A DNA stretch of 14,882 nt. It comes from Treponema sp. (GTDB lineage Bacteria > Spirochaetota > Spirochaetia > Treponematales > Treponemataceae). The stretch lies in the NCBI GenBank assembly GCA_016296575.1, contig JAEDJA010000039.1, positions 1 through 14,882 on the forward strand. Direction: 5' to 3'. Shown here one piece after another: positions 1 through 7,666 of this stretch. A program made the position numbers and the translations under genes. The notes under the pieces are model-generated. The model searched no databases, was not told the DNA's origin, and saw only the letters and a program-made list of their open reading frames with translations. Numbering within the stretch: the first letter of the stretch is position 1; every line of letters begins with the position of its first letter.

Positions 1-61
1 AAGCGGTAAGCCCCCGGCTTTTGGTGCCGGTATTCCACAGGTTCGAATCCTGTCGTCCCAG
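1..61 (+). tRNA. tRNA-Gln (anticodon TTG), 3' part
   Basis: The 5' acceptor strand and the start of the D arm lie before the window. Visible are the D-loop remainder, an anticodon stem of five pairs (14-18 with 26-30), and a 7-nt loop TTTTGGT whose positions 21-23 read TTG (Gln, CAA codons). A T stem (37-41 with 49-53) encloses the loop TTCGAAT, followed by the 3' acceptor strand at 54-60 and discriminator G at 61. CCA is not encoded and must be added after transcription. Just downstream is a small hairpin (66-71 with 76-81, loop GTAT), a possible processing or weak termination element before rplY. Confidence 0.93.
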
Positions 62-118
62 CTTTCCTTTCGTATGAAAGGCTTATACTTAATATTTTCC
101 GGATTTAAGGAGCTTAAG

Positions 119-667
119 ATGGAAAAAATGGTTATTACTGCTACTGCACGTGCAGAAACAGGTAAAAAAGCCGCAAAAAAACTTCGAGAAGTAGGTAGAA
201 TCCCGGCAGTTGTATACAACTCAAAGGGTGAAGCTACTTGGGTTAGCGTTGATGAAGTTGAATTCAACAAAGTATGGCGCTCAATCACAGCTACAACAGT
301 TATTACTCTTGATGTAGATGGAAAAAAAGCTGATGCACTTATCAAAGATACAGAATACTGTATCCGCACAGACAAAGTTCTTCACGCTGACTTCTTCACA
401 CCAGATGCAGACCAGCTTGTTTATGCAAAACTTAAGGTACACCCAGTAGGAACTCCAGCTGGTGTTCTTAAAGGTGGTTTCATGCTTCGTCACTACCCAG
501 AAGTAGAACTCAAAGCTACTCTCAAAAACATGCCTGCTCGCATTGAAGCTGATGTTTCAAAACTCAACATTGGTGAATCTTTCTATCTAAAAGACCTTGG
601 TCTCAAAGATGTAACACTCATCACTGATGAAAACTGCGAACTCGTAAGCGTTGCTCCAGCTCGCTAA
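119..667 (+). CDS. rplY: Ribosomal protein L25 (general stress protein Ctc type)
   Basis: This 182-residue protein belongs to the long L25/TL5/Ctc family, which binds 5S rRNA in the large ribosomal subunit. The N-terminal 5S-binding domain covers roughly residues 1-95, with the family pattern GRIPAVVY near residue 28 and the H-A-D-F segment at its end. The C-terminal half is the beta-rich Ctc extension absent from the short E. coli L25. I chose the ATG at 119 because AAGGAG at 107-112 sits 6 bases upstream and the family alignment begins there; an in-frame ATG at 74 would add 15 residues with no ribosome site. It lies directly after the tRNA-Gln and is followed by the strong hairpin at 693-749, so it is probably transcribed separately from tilS. 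Codon use, rich in GCT, GAA and CTT, suits a highly expressed gene. Confidence 0.96.
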   Translation: MEKMVITATARAETGKKAAKKLREVGRIPAVVYNSKGEATWVSVDEVEFNKVWRSITATTVITLDVDGKKADALIKDTEYCIRTDKVLHADFFTPDADQLVYAKLKVHPVGTPAGVLKGGFMLRHYPEVELKATLKNMPARIEADVSKLNIGESFYLKDLGLKDVTLITDENCELVSVAPAR

Positions 668-683
668 TCTCTGTTTTTTGTGA

Positions 684-689
684 TATAAT
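684..689 (+). promoter_or_regulatory. Extended -10 promoter element before tilS
   Basis: TATAAT at 684-689 is preceded by TGA at 681-683, giving an extended -10 (TGN-TATAAT). No good -35 is visible 16-18 bases upstream, which extended -10 promoters can tolerate. The predicted start point near 695 falls at the base of the 23-bp hairpin, so a transcript from here would begin with the hairpin and reach the tilS ATG directly after it. This is a pattern match only. Confidence 0.4.
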
Positions 690-692
690 AAA

Positions 693-749
693 GGCTGTCC
701 CAAAAGTAATGAGTGTAGCACTCATTACTTTTGGGACAGCCCATTTTTT
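693..749 (+). terminator. Perfect 23-bp hairpin with T tract after rplY
   Basis: Bases 693-715 and 719-741 are exact reverse complements, with a 3-base loop TAG, followed by CA and six T (744-749). This is a strong intrinsic terminator for rplY. It is unusual in its length, its perfection, and in the T tract running straight into the ATG of tilS at 750. The outer sequence GGCTGTCCCAAAAG resembles ends of some insertion sequences, so a small palindromic mobile element is an alternative origin; no target-site duplication is evident. Confidence 0.85.
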
Positions 750-1925
750 ATGTCCGACGATATTTTTGAAAAGTTCAAATCCTCATTTTATGATCTTCTG
801 CCATCATCATCACAGAATCTGAATATTGCAGCTGGTGTTTCCGGGGGTGCTGACAGTGTATGTTTGCTGCTTTTGTTAAATCGTCTTTTTAAGCAGGAGC
901 TTTCAACCAGAAATTGCACTTTGTCCGTGGTTACAGTAAATCACCATATGCGTTCTGAAAATGAAACCAACTTCGATACGCTTTTTGTTCAGAATCTTTG
1001 CTCCTCATTGCAGATACCATGCTTTACTGTTGATTTGGAAAGGGGACTTGTTGATAAAACTGCTGTCCAGAGGGGAGGTGGTTTTGAAGAAGCAGCCCGT
1101 TTTCTCCGCTATAACGCCTTTGAATCCTATATAAGTAAGAATAATATTTCTGTTTTTTGTCTTGCACATAATGAAAATGATTTTTATGAAACTGCCCTCA
1201 TGCGGCTTTTCCAGGGAAGTACTTCTTTAAGTCTGAATGAATCCCGGGGCGTTTTTATAAGACCCCTTCTTCATATTTCACGAGAACAGATTGAAGCCTA
1301 TTTAAGGGAAAATAATCAGTCTTACTGTACCGATTCTACCAATTTTGATGACCGCTTTTACCGAAATAACATAAGGTTGAATCTTGTGCCTCTTTTGGAC
1401 CAGAAATTTCCTTCATGGAAAAAAGGTCTTTTATCATTTTGCAGCAAGACAGAAAGTAAATCGTTAAAATTTGAACAATTCATTCCGGCAAAATTATTTT
1501 GTGATCTTTCACTTGAACAAAAAAAAGAAGCGCTTTGTTCTCTTTATAATCAGAAAGGGTATTCAGGACGTGTGAGCGGAGTTTTTCTAGAAGATGTGAG
1601 TCATGAAATTTCAAAAGCTTTTTACCTTTCAAAAACATTTGAAAAAACTTTTGGCGGATATACAATTAAATTTGAAAAAAATAGAATTTTTTTGGAAAAA
1701 GGCCTTAAAAAACCGACAGAAAATGGATTTTTTGCTATAATAGAAGAGGACGGTGTGTACAGTTTTCCTTTTGGTCAGGCGGACATAAAAAAAGATGAAA
1801 ACTGCATCAGAATCACTTTAGAAAGCGGTACTGTAACTCTTGATCATGATTATCCTTTTATTGTAAGAAGCCCCATGACCGGTGACAGTAATAAAAAAAA
1901 CTTATTTCTGGTGGAAAAATTATGA
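750..1925 (+). CDS. tilS: tRNA(Ile)-lysidine synthase, short C-terminus
   Basis: TilS uses ATP and lysine to convert the wobble cytidine of the CAU-anticodon isoleucine tRNA to lysidine; it is normally essential and cytosolic. The 391-residue protein has the PP-loop SGGADS at residues 31-36, the family segment RGGGFEEAARFLRY at about 108-121, an AH-x-x-x-D segment at 139-144 (AHNEND where AHxxDD is usual), and the signature DSTN (195-198) followed by RNNIR (205-209). The C-terminal substrate domain starts its usual R-S-x-x-x-GD motif at 373-379, but the protein stops 12 residues later, where relatives continue. I looked for a continuation in other frames after the A8 run near 1892 and saw none. 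No Shine-Dalgarno sequence precedes the ATG; only the hairpin and T tract do. The stop overlaps the next start by 4 bases (ATGA), indicating translational coupling. Confidence 0.9.
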   Translation: MSDDIFEKFKSSFYDLLPSSSQNLNIAAGVSGGADSVCLLLLLNRLFKQELSTRNCTLSVVTVNHHMRSENETNFDTLFVQNLCSSLQIPCFTVDLERGLVDKTAVQRGGGFEEAARFLRYNAFESYISKNNISVFCLAHNENDFYETALMRLFQGSTSLSLNESRGVFIRPLLHISREQIEAYLRENNQSYCTDSTNFDDRFYRNNIRLNLVPLLDQKFPSWKKGLLSFCSKTESKSLKFEQFIPAKLFCDLSLEQKKEALCSLYNQKGYSGRVSGVFLEDVSHEISKAFYLSKTFEKTFGGYTIKFEKNRIFLEKGLKKPTENGFFAIIEEDGVYSFPFGQADIKKDENCIRITLESGTVTLDHDYPFIVRSPMTGDSNKKNLFLVEKL

Positions 1926-4159
1926 AAAAGTTTTTGTTAATTTCCTTGTTTTTCTCATTTTCTGTTCTTTATGCTCAGTCTGCTCAGAAGGCTAACCGCA
2001 AAACAGCCGAACGATATCTGAAATTGGCCGAAGCTGCCCTTACAAACGGCAGTACTGATGAAGCTGGTTCTAATGCAGCAATGGGCCTTTCTTACGATGA
2101 CAGTATTTCTGATCTTTACTATATTTCAGCCATTTTTTCTAAATCTCAGGGAAGTAATCTTTCAGTTGTAGAGAGTATTTGCCGTACTGCTTTTGAAAAA
2201 AACACTTGGATTCATGATAATCAAAAATCGGCACGTATTTTTTATTCAGACATTCTTTCTGATCTTGGACAATATGAACGATCCATGAAGCTTCTTGATT
2301 CAAAACCTGTAATTTATTCTGCAGATTCAGAATTGATTCGTGTAAAGAATTTTTACCGCATGGGAACAGAGGAAAGCTTTACAAAGGCCCGCCAGAAAAT
2401 CAGTTCAGCCCGCCGTGTTTACAAAAATGACCTTCGTTTTCCAGCACTTTTCTTTAATTTTGAAACTCATAATCTTCTTCTTAAGCGTATTTTTGCTAAA
2501 GCCATGGAAGGTGATTCTTATAGCCTTGAAAGTGTTCTTCCCTCAGAAGATGTAATGAATCTTGCAGATGTTCTGGAAGCAGATCTTCGTAAAAATGGGG
2601 CTATGGATGCTGTTTTTGCACTTTATCCAGCCTGGTTTATGGAAAGTGAAAAACGTCAGCGTAAAATCCTGGAATTCGATGCTTCTGGTTCAAAAGATAT
2701 TCTCTGGGCTGCACTTGCTTTGGAAGATTCCATTATTGATCAGAAAACTGCCTTTGATTACTTCTTCGATTTTGCCAATGAAAAGGTTGATTATGTCACC
2801 CTTATTTATTTTATTAATCTTCTTGATGATCCGGAAGTTCTGGAAAATCTGGAAATGTATCTTACAGCTTATAATGGCAGACTTTATACCGACATCAACA
2901 ATGACCTTCAGTTTGAGATGGAAGTTGCTTACAACCGTGGAAGACCTTCTGAAATCCTCTTTGATGAAGATAACGACGGCGAGTATAATCTAACAGCCTC
3001 CTGTGATTTTGGAGAAATTCTTTCTCTTTCAAATAAAAATCTTGGACTTGAAGTGCTTTATTCTCAGTTCCCTTATGTTGAATCTGCCCGTATTGATACA
3101 GGACTCCTTTATCAGATTGGTGATACATTTAATTCAAGCGATAAGGTTCTTTATTTCCGTTTTGCCCAGCAAGATGCAATTTACGAGCCTGTTATTTTCG
3201 AAACCATTTCGGGATTAGAGTATTTTGAAAACCAGTTCTTTATTCCTGTTCTTTCTGATACATATTCCTTTATTGACAGTGCTTCTTTTGTAAAAAATGC
3301 CACTTTCATCGATGGAGAAAATCGTGAACGCAAATATGGAAGTGTAACATATACTCTTATGAATGGAAAAATTGAACGCTGTTCTTTCATGGAAAACAAT
3401 ATAGTTTATGCTGACTGTGTTTTTGAAAACGGTGTTCCATCTCAACGCCAGCTGGACTATGATGGTGATGGATACTTTGAAACTGTTGAAACATATCTTC
3501 CTATCTACAGTATTGAAGAAAAAAATGCCTATGATTGTGCCGAAGTAATCACCAGAACTTTCCCTGTTTTTGATTTTTCTGACTTAATTTATCTTTCTTC
3601 TGTTTCCGTTGATTCCAATAAAGATACTGCAACCGACTTTTATGAAGAATACGGTAAGTATGGTGCAAAAACTACTTCCTGGGATAATGATGCTGATGGC
3701 ATTGCAGAAACTACTTTTATCCGTTACGAAAAAAAATCTGATGAACCATTATGTGAAAAAACAATCTTCGTTTATGGTTTTGAGCAGGATGTTTTTTCAG
3801 TTACAGAAATGAACAGCATTCCTGTATTGGTAACAGAAAATGGTGAAGAATATTCTATAAAAAAAGGTGAAGGAGATCATTTCTTCTGGATCTGTCGTGA
3901 TTTTAATGAAGAAAATGCAAATTTCCTTACAGAAGATATTCTTACTCGAAAAATGGAAAAAGTTGAGCAGGGGCTTCTTCGTGTTTTTGAAACTGATAAT
4001 GGCAGCTTCTTTGTAATCAGAAGTGGGGAGAATATTTTTGCCCGTTGCATTCCTGAAGTTACTTTTGATGATGAAGAAGTGGAAGATGTACTTGGTGAGT
4101 ACGAATCCAGTGTTGAACTTGAAGAACTGGGAGCAGGTAATCCTGATGAAGCTTTCTAA
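1922..4159 (+). CDS. Secreted TPR-like protein with calcium-loop motifs
   Basis: This 745-residue protein starts with a Sec signal peptide (MKK, hydrophobic core 4-17, likely cleavage after A18 in VLYA-Q). The mature part opens with an alpha-helical, TPR-like region (about 25-310) and continues into a beta-rich part from about 340. The second part carries acidic loops of the DxDxDG kind found in EF-hand, dockerin and thrombospondin type 3 sites: DINNDLQFE (324-332), DEDNDGEYN (348-356), DYDGDGYFE (512-520), DSNKD (564-568) and DNDADGIAE (588-596). Calcium binding is inferred from these. Location should be periplasm or outer membrane; there is no lipobox. It overlaps tilS by 4 bases and the following lipoprotein protease by 14, so the three are probably cotranslated. 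I do not recognise a named family. A role in envelope assembly with the protease is a guess from context. Confidence 0.85.
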   Translation: MKKFLLISLFFSFSVLYAQSAQKANRKTAERYLKLAEAALTNGSTDEAGSNAAMGLSYDDSISDLYYISAIFSKSQGSNLSVVESICRTAFEKNTWIHDNQKSARIFYSDILSDLGQYERSMKLLDSKPVIYSADSELIRVKNFYRMGTEESFTKARQKISSARRVYKNDLRFPALFFNFETHNLLLKRIFAKAMEGDSYSLESVLPSEDVMNLADVLEADLRKNGAMDAVFALYPAWFMESEKRQRKILEFDASGSKDILWAALALEDSIIDQKTAFDYFFDFANEKVDYVTLIYFINLLDDPEVLENLEMYLTAYNGRLYTDINNDLQFEMEVAYNRGRPSEILFDEDNDGEYNLTASCDFGEILSLSNKNLGLEVLYSQFPYVESARIDTGLLYQIGDTFNSSDKVLYFRFAQQDAIYEPVIFETISGLEYFENQFFIPVLSDTYSFIDSASFVKNATFIDGENRERKYGSVTYTLMNGKIERCSFMENNIVYADCVFENGVPSQRQLDYDGDGYFETVETYLPIYSIEEKNAYDCAEVITRTFPVFDFSDLIYLSSVSVDSNKDTATDFYEEYGKYGAKTTSWDNDADGIAETTFIRYEKKSDEPLCEKTIFVYGFEQDVFSVTEMNSIPVLVTENGEEYSIKKGEGDHFFWICRDFNEENANFLTEDILTRKMEKVEQGLLRVFETDNGSFFVIRSGENIFARCIPEVTFDDEEVEDVLGEYESSVELEELGAGNPDEAF

Positions 4160-5789
4160 ATTCCATTATTTTCTTAAGAAAACTGCAGGAGCAGCTTTGT
4201 GTGTTCTTGCAGTTTCATGTACATCCCTTCCTGATAAAGCTAGTGGTGATGTTTCTTCGTTGAATTACGAGAAACCTGATGTTGTTGAAAATGAAATTGC
4301 CCGTATAAAAGATTTTCTTTCAACTAATCCCTCAAATGCACTTTTTAGAGCCTTTCTTTTAAATAAACCGGAAATTCTTGAAGAATGTATTCTGGAGAAT
4401 GTTCGTCTGGCTGAAAAAAATTTTGAGAATAAGGACTGGTCTTCTTGTCTCAAAATTGCAAAATCCTTTGAATCTCTTAATATTGAAAACCGACTTTCTT
4501 TTACAGCTGCTCAGATAAGAGAAAAGCTTCTTTCTGATGTTCCAGGTATAAAAGTGCCTTCAAAAACTGCACAGACCCTTTCTCAGGCCATTAATGCTAC
4601 AGTTACCATTTGGGTTGATAAAGGAATCAAGGTAAGTTATGGGACTGGTTATGTTGATACTGTTCTTGGTTCAGGGTTCTTTATTGATGAAAGAGGCTAC
4701 ATTATTACAAATCATCATGTTATAGAATCACTTGTTGATCCTGAATATGAAGGTTATGCCAGACTTTATATAAAGCTTGCCTCCGACAATGAAACAAAAT
4801 ATCCTGCCAAAGTAATCGGTTACGATTCAGTAATGGATCTGGCACTTTTGAAAACTGAAGTAGATGTTCCAAATGTTCTTCTTCTTGATACAACAAAAGA
4901 TCTTGCTGCTGGTGACAGGGTAAAGGTAATAGGTTCACCTTTAGGATTGGAAGCTTCCGTTTCTCAGGGAATCATTTCTTCTACAGAACGTACTCTTTTT
5001 ACACAAGGAAAAGTCTTTCAGCTGGATGCATCTGTAAATCCTGGAAATTCAGGCGGTCCATGTATTGGTGAAAACCTGAAAGTCCAGGCTATTGTTTTTG
5101 CTTCTGTTATTGGAAGTGAAGGTTTGAATTTTGCCATTCCTGTTGATTACCTTATTCAGGAGCTTCCATATCTTTACAATGGTGGCCAATTTAACGGAGA
5201 GTTTAACCACAGCTGGACAGGTTGTTATGGCAAAAACCGTCGTTCTGGAGGCACAAAAAATGGTATTGATGTGTACTACGTTATTCCGGGAACCAGTGCC
5301 ATTTATTCAGGGCTCAAAAATGGTGATATAATTAAAGAATGTGATGGAAAGACTGTTTCTTCGGTGGAGGAGCTTCAGGATATTTTCAGATCATATCAGC
5401 CAGGAACTATATTGAATCTAACAGTTGAAGATCCTGAAAAAGGATTGGTTTTAGTTCCAGTTCTTCTTGAAAAACGTCCCAAAGATCCTGCCTATCTTGC
5501 CTATCAAAGTGACCTGATTGAACGTTCTTTTATTCCTCTTTACGGAATGCAGATGACTCATTCATCGACAAACTCAAAAAAAGTGTATAAAATTGACTGG
5601 GTTATTCCGGGATCCGAATGTGACGAAGCTAAGTTTTCCGAAAATGATACAGTCACCGTAACCGATGTAAAAACAGACCTGAAAAATAAATATATTTATG
5701 CCACAGTATATACAAAGCGGAAAAAAGCTGGCTTCCTTGATGTAGCTATGATACTTACGGCAAATTTTGACAGTCCCTGGTATTTCTAG
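4146..5789 (+). CDS. Lipoprotein trypsin-like protease with PDZ domain (HtrA/DegP type)
   Basis: This 547-residue serine protease is probably anchored by lipid in the envelope. The signal peptide ends in a lipobox LAVSC with Cys25. Residues 45-135 are a helical N-terminal segment not found in standard DegP. The trypsin-fold domain (about 145-345) has the full triad: His191 in TNHHVIE, Asp231 in MDLALLK and Ser302 in GNSGGP. A PDZ domain follows at about 372-430, with GLKNGDIIKECDGK; a second, PDZ-like C-terminal region (about 455-547) is poorly conserved. The start at 4146 was chosen because it gives the signal peptide directly, with AGG at 4135-4137; longer in-frame starts inside the upstream gene would bury it. 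It overlaps the upstream secreted protein by 14 bases, and lepA follows 16 bases after its stop. Expected role: degradation or quality control of envelope proteins. Confidence 0.9.
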   Translation: MKLSKFHYFLKKTAGAALCVLAVSCTSLPDKASGDVSSLNYEKPDVVENEIARIKDFLSTNPSNALFRAFLLNKPEILEECILENVRLAEKNFENKDWSSCLKIAKSFESLNIENRLSFTAAQIREKLLSDVPGIKVPSKTAQTLSQAINATVTIWVDKGIKVSYGTGYVDTVLGSGFFIDERGYIITNHHVIESLVDPEYEGYARLYIKLASDNETKYPAKVIGYDSVMDLALLKTEVDVPNVLLLDTTKDLAAGDRVKVIGSPLGLEASVSQGIISSTERTLFTQGKVFQLDASVNPGNSGGPCIGENLKVQAIVFASVIGSEGLNFAIPVDYLIQELPYLYNGGQFNGEFNHSWTGCYGKNRRSGGTKNGIDVYYVIPGTSAIYSGLKNGDIIKECDGKTVSSVEELQDIFRSYQPGTILNLTVEDPEKGLVLVPVLLEKRPKDPAYLAYQSDLIERSFIPLYGMQMTHSSTNSKKVYKIDWVIPGSECDEAKFSENDTVTVTDVKTDLKNKYIYATVYTKRKKAGFLDVAMILTANFDSPWYF

Positions 5790-5805
5790 GGAAAAGGAAT
5801 TGAAA

Positions 5806-7608
5806 ATGACAGACATGAGCCTTAAACGTAATTTTTGCATTGTTGCCCATATCGACCATGGGAAATCTACACTTGCAGACCGACTTATTCAGAAAGCAAA
5901 GATTATTGACGACCGCAAGATGATGAATCAGATTCTTGATAATATGGATATTGAACGTGAACGGGGAATCACCATTAAAAGCCAGGCCGTTACCATTCCT
6001 TACACTGCAAAAGATGGAAAAACCTATGAGCTGAATTTTGTTGATACTCCTGGTCACGTTGACTTTTCATATGAAGTTTCCCGTGCAATTGCTTCCTGTG
6101 AAGGTGCTCTTCTTCTTATTGATGCAACTCAGGGTGTTGAAAGTCAGACTGTTTCCAATATGTACATGGCTCTTGAGCAGGACCTTACAATTGTTCCTGT
6201 AATCAACAAAATTGATCTTGCTTCTGCTGATATTGAAAGTGTTAAACATCAGATTGATCATGAAATCGGCCTTGATGCAAATGATGCAGTTTGTGTATCT
6301 GCTAAAACCGGTGTTGGTATTGATGATCTTATGGAAGCAATTGTAACAAAATTTCCTTGTCCTACTGGAGATCCTGATGCAAAAACTGCTGCCCTTATTT
6401 TTGACTGCCATTACGATGCTTACCGCGGTGTAGTTGTTCACGTTCGTGTTATGGAAGGCCGTATTAAGTCCGGTTCTACTATCCGTATGATGAGTTCAGG
6501 AGCAGAATACAAGGTAGAGCAGTGCGGTATTTTCAAAATTAATTATGAACCAACAGATTATCTTGAAGCTGGTGATGTAGGATACATTATTTCCGGCGTT
6601 AAAACTGTATCTGATGTAAAAGTTGGTGATACCATTACTTCTGTAGATAATGCCGTTGAAGAACCTCTTCCAGGATTTAAGGAAGTAAAGCCAGTTGTTT
6701 ATTCTTCAATTTACCCAATGGATTCAAACGACTACGAAGAGCTTAAAGCTTCAATGGAAAAGCTTAAACTTAATGATGCATCTCTTGTTTATGAAAAGGA
6801 CAATTCTCTTGCGCTGGGAAACGGGTTCCGCTGCGGATTCTTAGGTCTTCTTCATCTTGAAATCATTCAGGAACGATTGGAACGGGATTTTGATCAAAGC
6901 GTTATTTTTACAGCACCTTCTGTTCGTTACAAGGTAAAGGTTCAGGGTGGTGAAGAGATGTTCATTGATAATCCGTCTGAATATCCAACAGGAAAAATCT
7001 TGGGAGCGGAAGAACCTTATATCCGTGCATCCATCATTACTCCAGCAGAATATCTTGGTTCCATTATGGCTCTTTGTACCGAAAAACGTGGTGTACAGAC
7101 AAATATGCAGTACCTGGATGAAAAACGAGTTGAGCTAACTTACGAAATGCCATTGGCTGAAGTTCTTTTTGATTTTTATGATCATCTAAAAAGTTATAGC
7201 CGTGGTTATGCTTCTTTTGATTATGAAATCATTGGTTATAGACCAACTGAACTTGTAAAAGTTGATATTCTTCTTAATGGAAAAATGGTTGATGCACTTT
7301 CTCTTCTTACTTTTAAGGATAATGCCGTTGTTCGTGCAAGAAAAGTTTGTGAACGTTTGAAAGATGAAATCAGCCGCCAGCAGTTCAAAATTGCCATTCA
7401 GGGAGCCATTGGAAGTCAGGTAATTGCCCGTGAAACTGTAAACCCTGTTCGTAAAGATGTTCTTGCAAAATGTTACGGTGGTGATATTACCCGAAAACGT
7501 AAGCTCCTGGAAAAACAGAAAGAAGGTAAAAAACGCATGAAGATGGTAGGTGATGTTGAACTTCCACAGAGCGCCTTCCTTGCAGTTCTCAAAGATAAGG
7601 TAGAATAG
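5806..7608 (+). CDS. lepA: Elongation factor 4 (LepA), ribosome back-translocating GTPase
   Basis: This 600-residue translational GTPase has the normal LepA length. GTPase motifs are complete: G1 AHIDHGKST at 14-22, G2 region around RGITI at 53-57, G3 DTPGH at 80-84, G4 NKID at 134-137 and G5 SAKTG shortly after. Domain II follows, then the EF-G-like domains III and V, and the LepA-specific C-terminal domain rich in basic residues near the end (DITRKRKLLEKQKEGKKRMK). The ATG at 5806 has AAGGA at 5794-5798, 7 bases upstream; the next Met (5815) gives the usual family start and cannot be excluded. An upstream in-frame ATG at 5767 overlaps the protease and lacks a ribosome site. Downstream, a T-rich stretch (about 7609-7616) without a hairpin separates it from lon. 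Confidence 0.97.
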   Translation: MTDMSLKRNFCIVAHIDHGKSTLADRLIQKAKIIDDRKMMNQILDNMDIERERGITIKSQAVTIPYTAKDGKTYELNFVDTPGHVDFSYEVSRAIASCEGALLLIDATQGVESQTVSNMYMALEQDLTIVPVINKIDLASADIESVKHQIDHEIGLDANDAVCVSAKTGVGIDDLMEAIVTKFPCPTGDPDAKTAALIFDCHYDAYRGVVVHVRVMEGRIKSGSTIRMMSSGAEYKVEQCGIFKINYEPTDYLEAGDVGYIISGVKTVSDVKVGDTITSVDNAVEEPLPGFKEVKPVVYSSIYPMDSNDYEELKASMEKLKLNDASLVYEKDNSLALGNGFRCGFLGLLHLEIIQERLERDFDQSVIFTAPSVRYKVKVQGGEEMFIDNPSEYPTGKILGAEEPYIRASIITPAEYLGSIMALCTEKRGVQTNMQYLDEKRVELTYEMPLAEVLFDFYDHLKSYSRGYASFDYEIIGYRPTELVKVDILLNGKMVDALSLLTFKDNAVVRARKVCERLKDEISRQQFKIAIQGAIGSQVIARETVNPVRKDVLAKCYGGDITRKRKLLEKQKEGKKRMKMVGDVELPQSAFLAVLKDKVE

Positions 7609-7630
7609 TTTTTTTCTTCACTCAGATATC

Positions 7631-7660
7631 TTGCCGACAGACACTCTTTGTTAGTATATT
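7631..7660 (+). promoter_or_regulatory. Sigma70-type promoter of lon
   Basis: A -35 match TTGCCG (7631-7636, 4 of 6) is followed after 18 bases by TATATT (7655-7660, 5 of 6). The predicted start point, 6-7 bases downstream, is at about 7667, the A of the lon ATG. There is no Shine-Dalgarno-like sequence between promoter and ATG. Together these predict a leaderless lon message. No heat-shock CIRCE-like inverted repeat is visible. Confidence 0.55.
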
Positions 7661-7666
7661 TTAGAT

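Noticed and set aside
1885..1990. Frameshift in the A8 run as the cause of the short TilS
   Set aside because: Neither alternative frame after the run continues with TilS-like residues, and the downstream gene starts with a convincing signal peptide.
4023..4145. Longer N-terminus for the HtrA-like protease starting at 4023
   Set aside because: It lies inside the upstream coding gene, lacks a ribosome site and would bury the lipoprotein signal peptide that starts at 4146.
6067..6441. 124-residue minus-strand open frame inside lepA
   Set aside because: It is a shadow of the conserved LepA GTPase frame, with no ribosome site and a composition reflecting the antisense of common codons.
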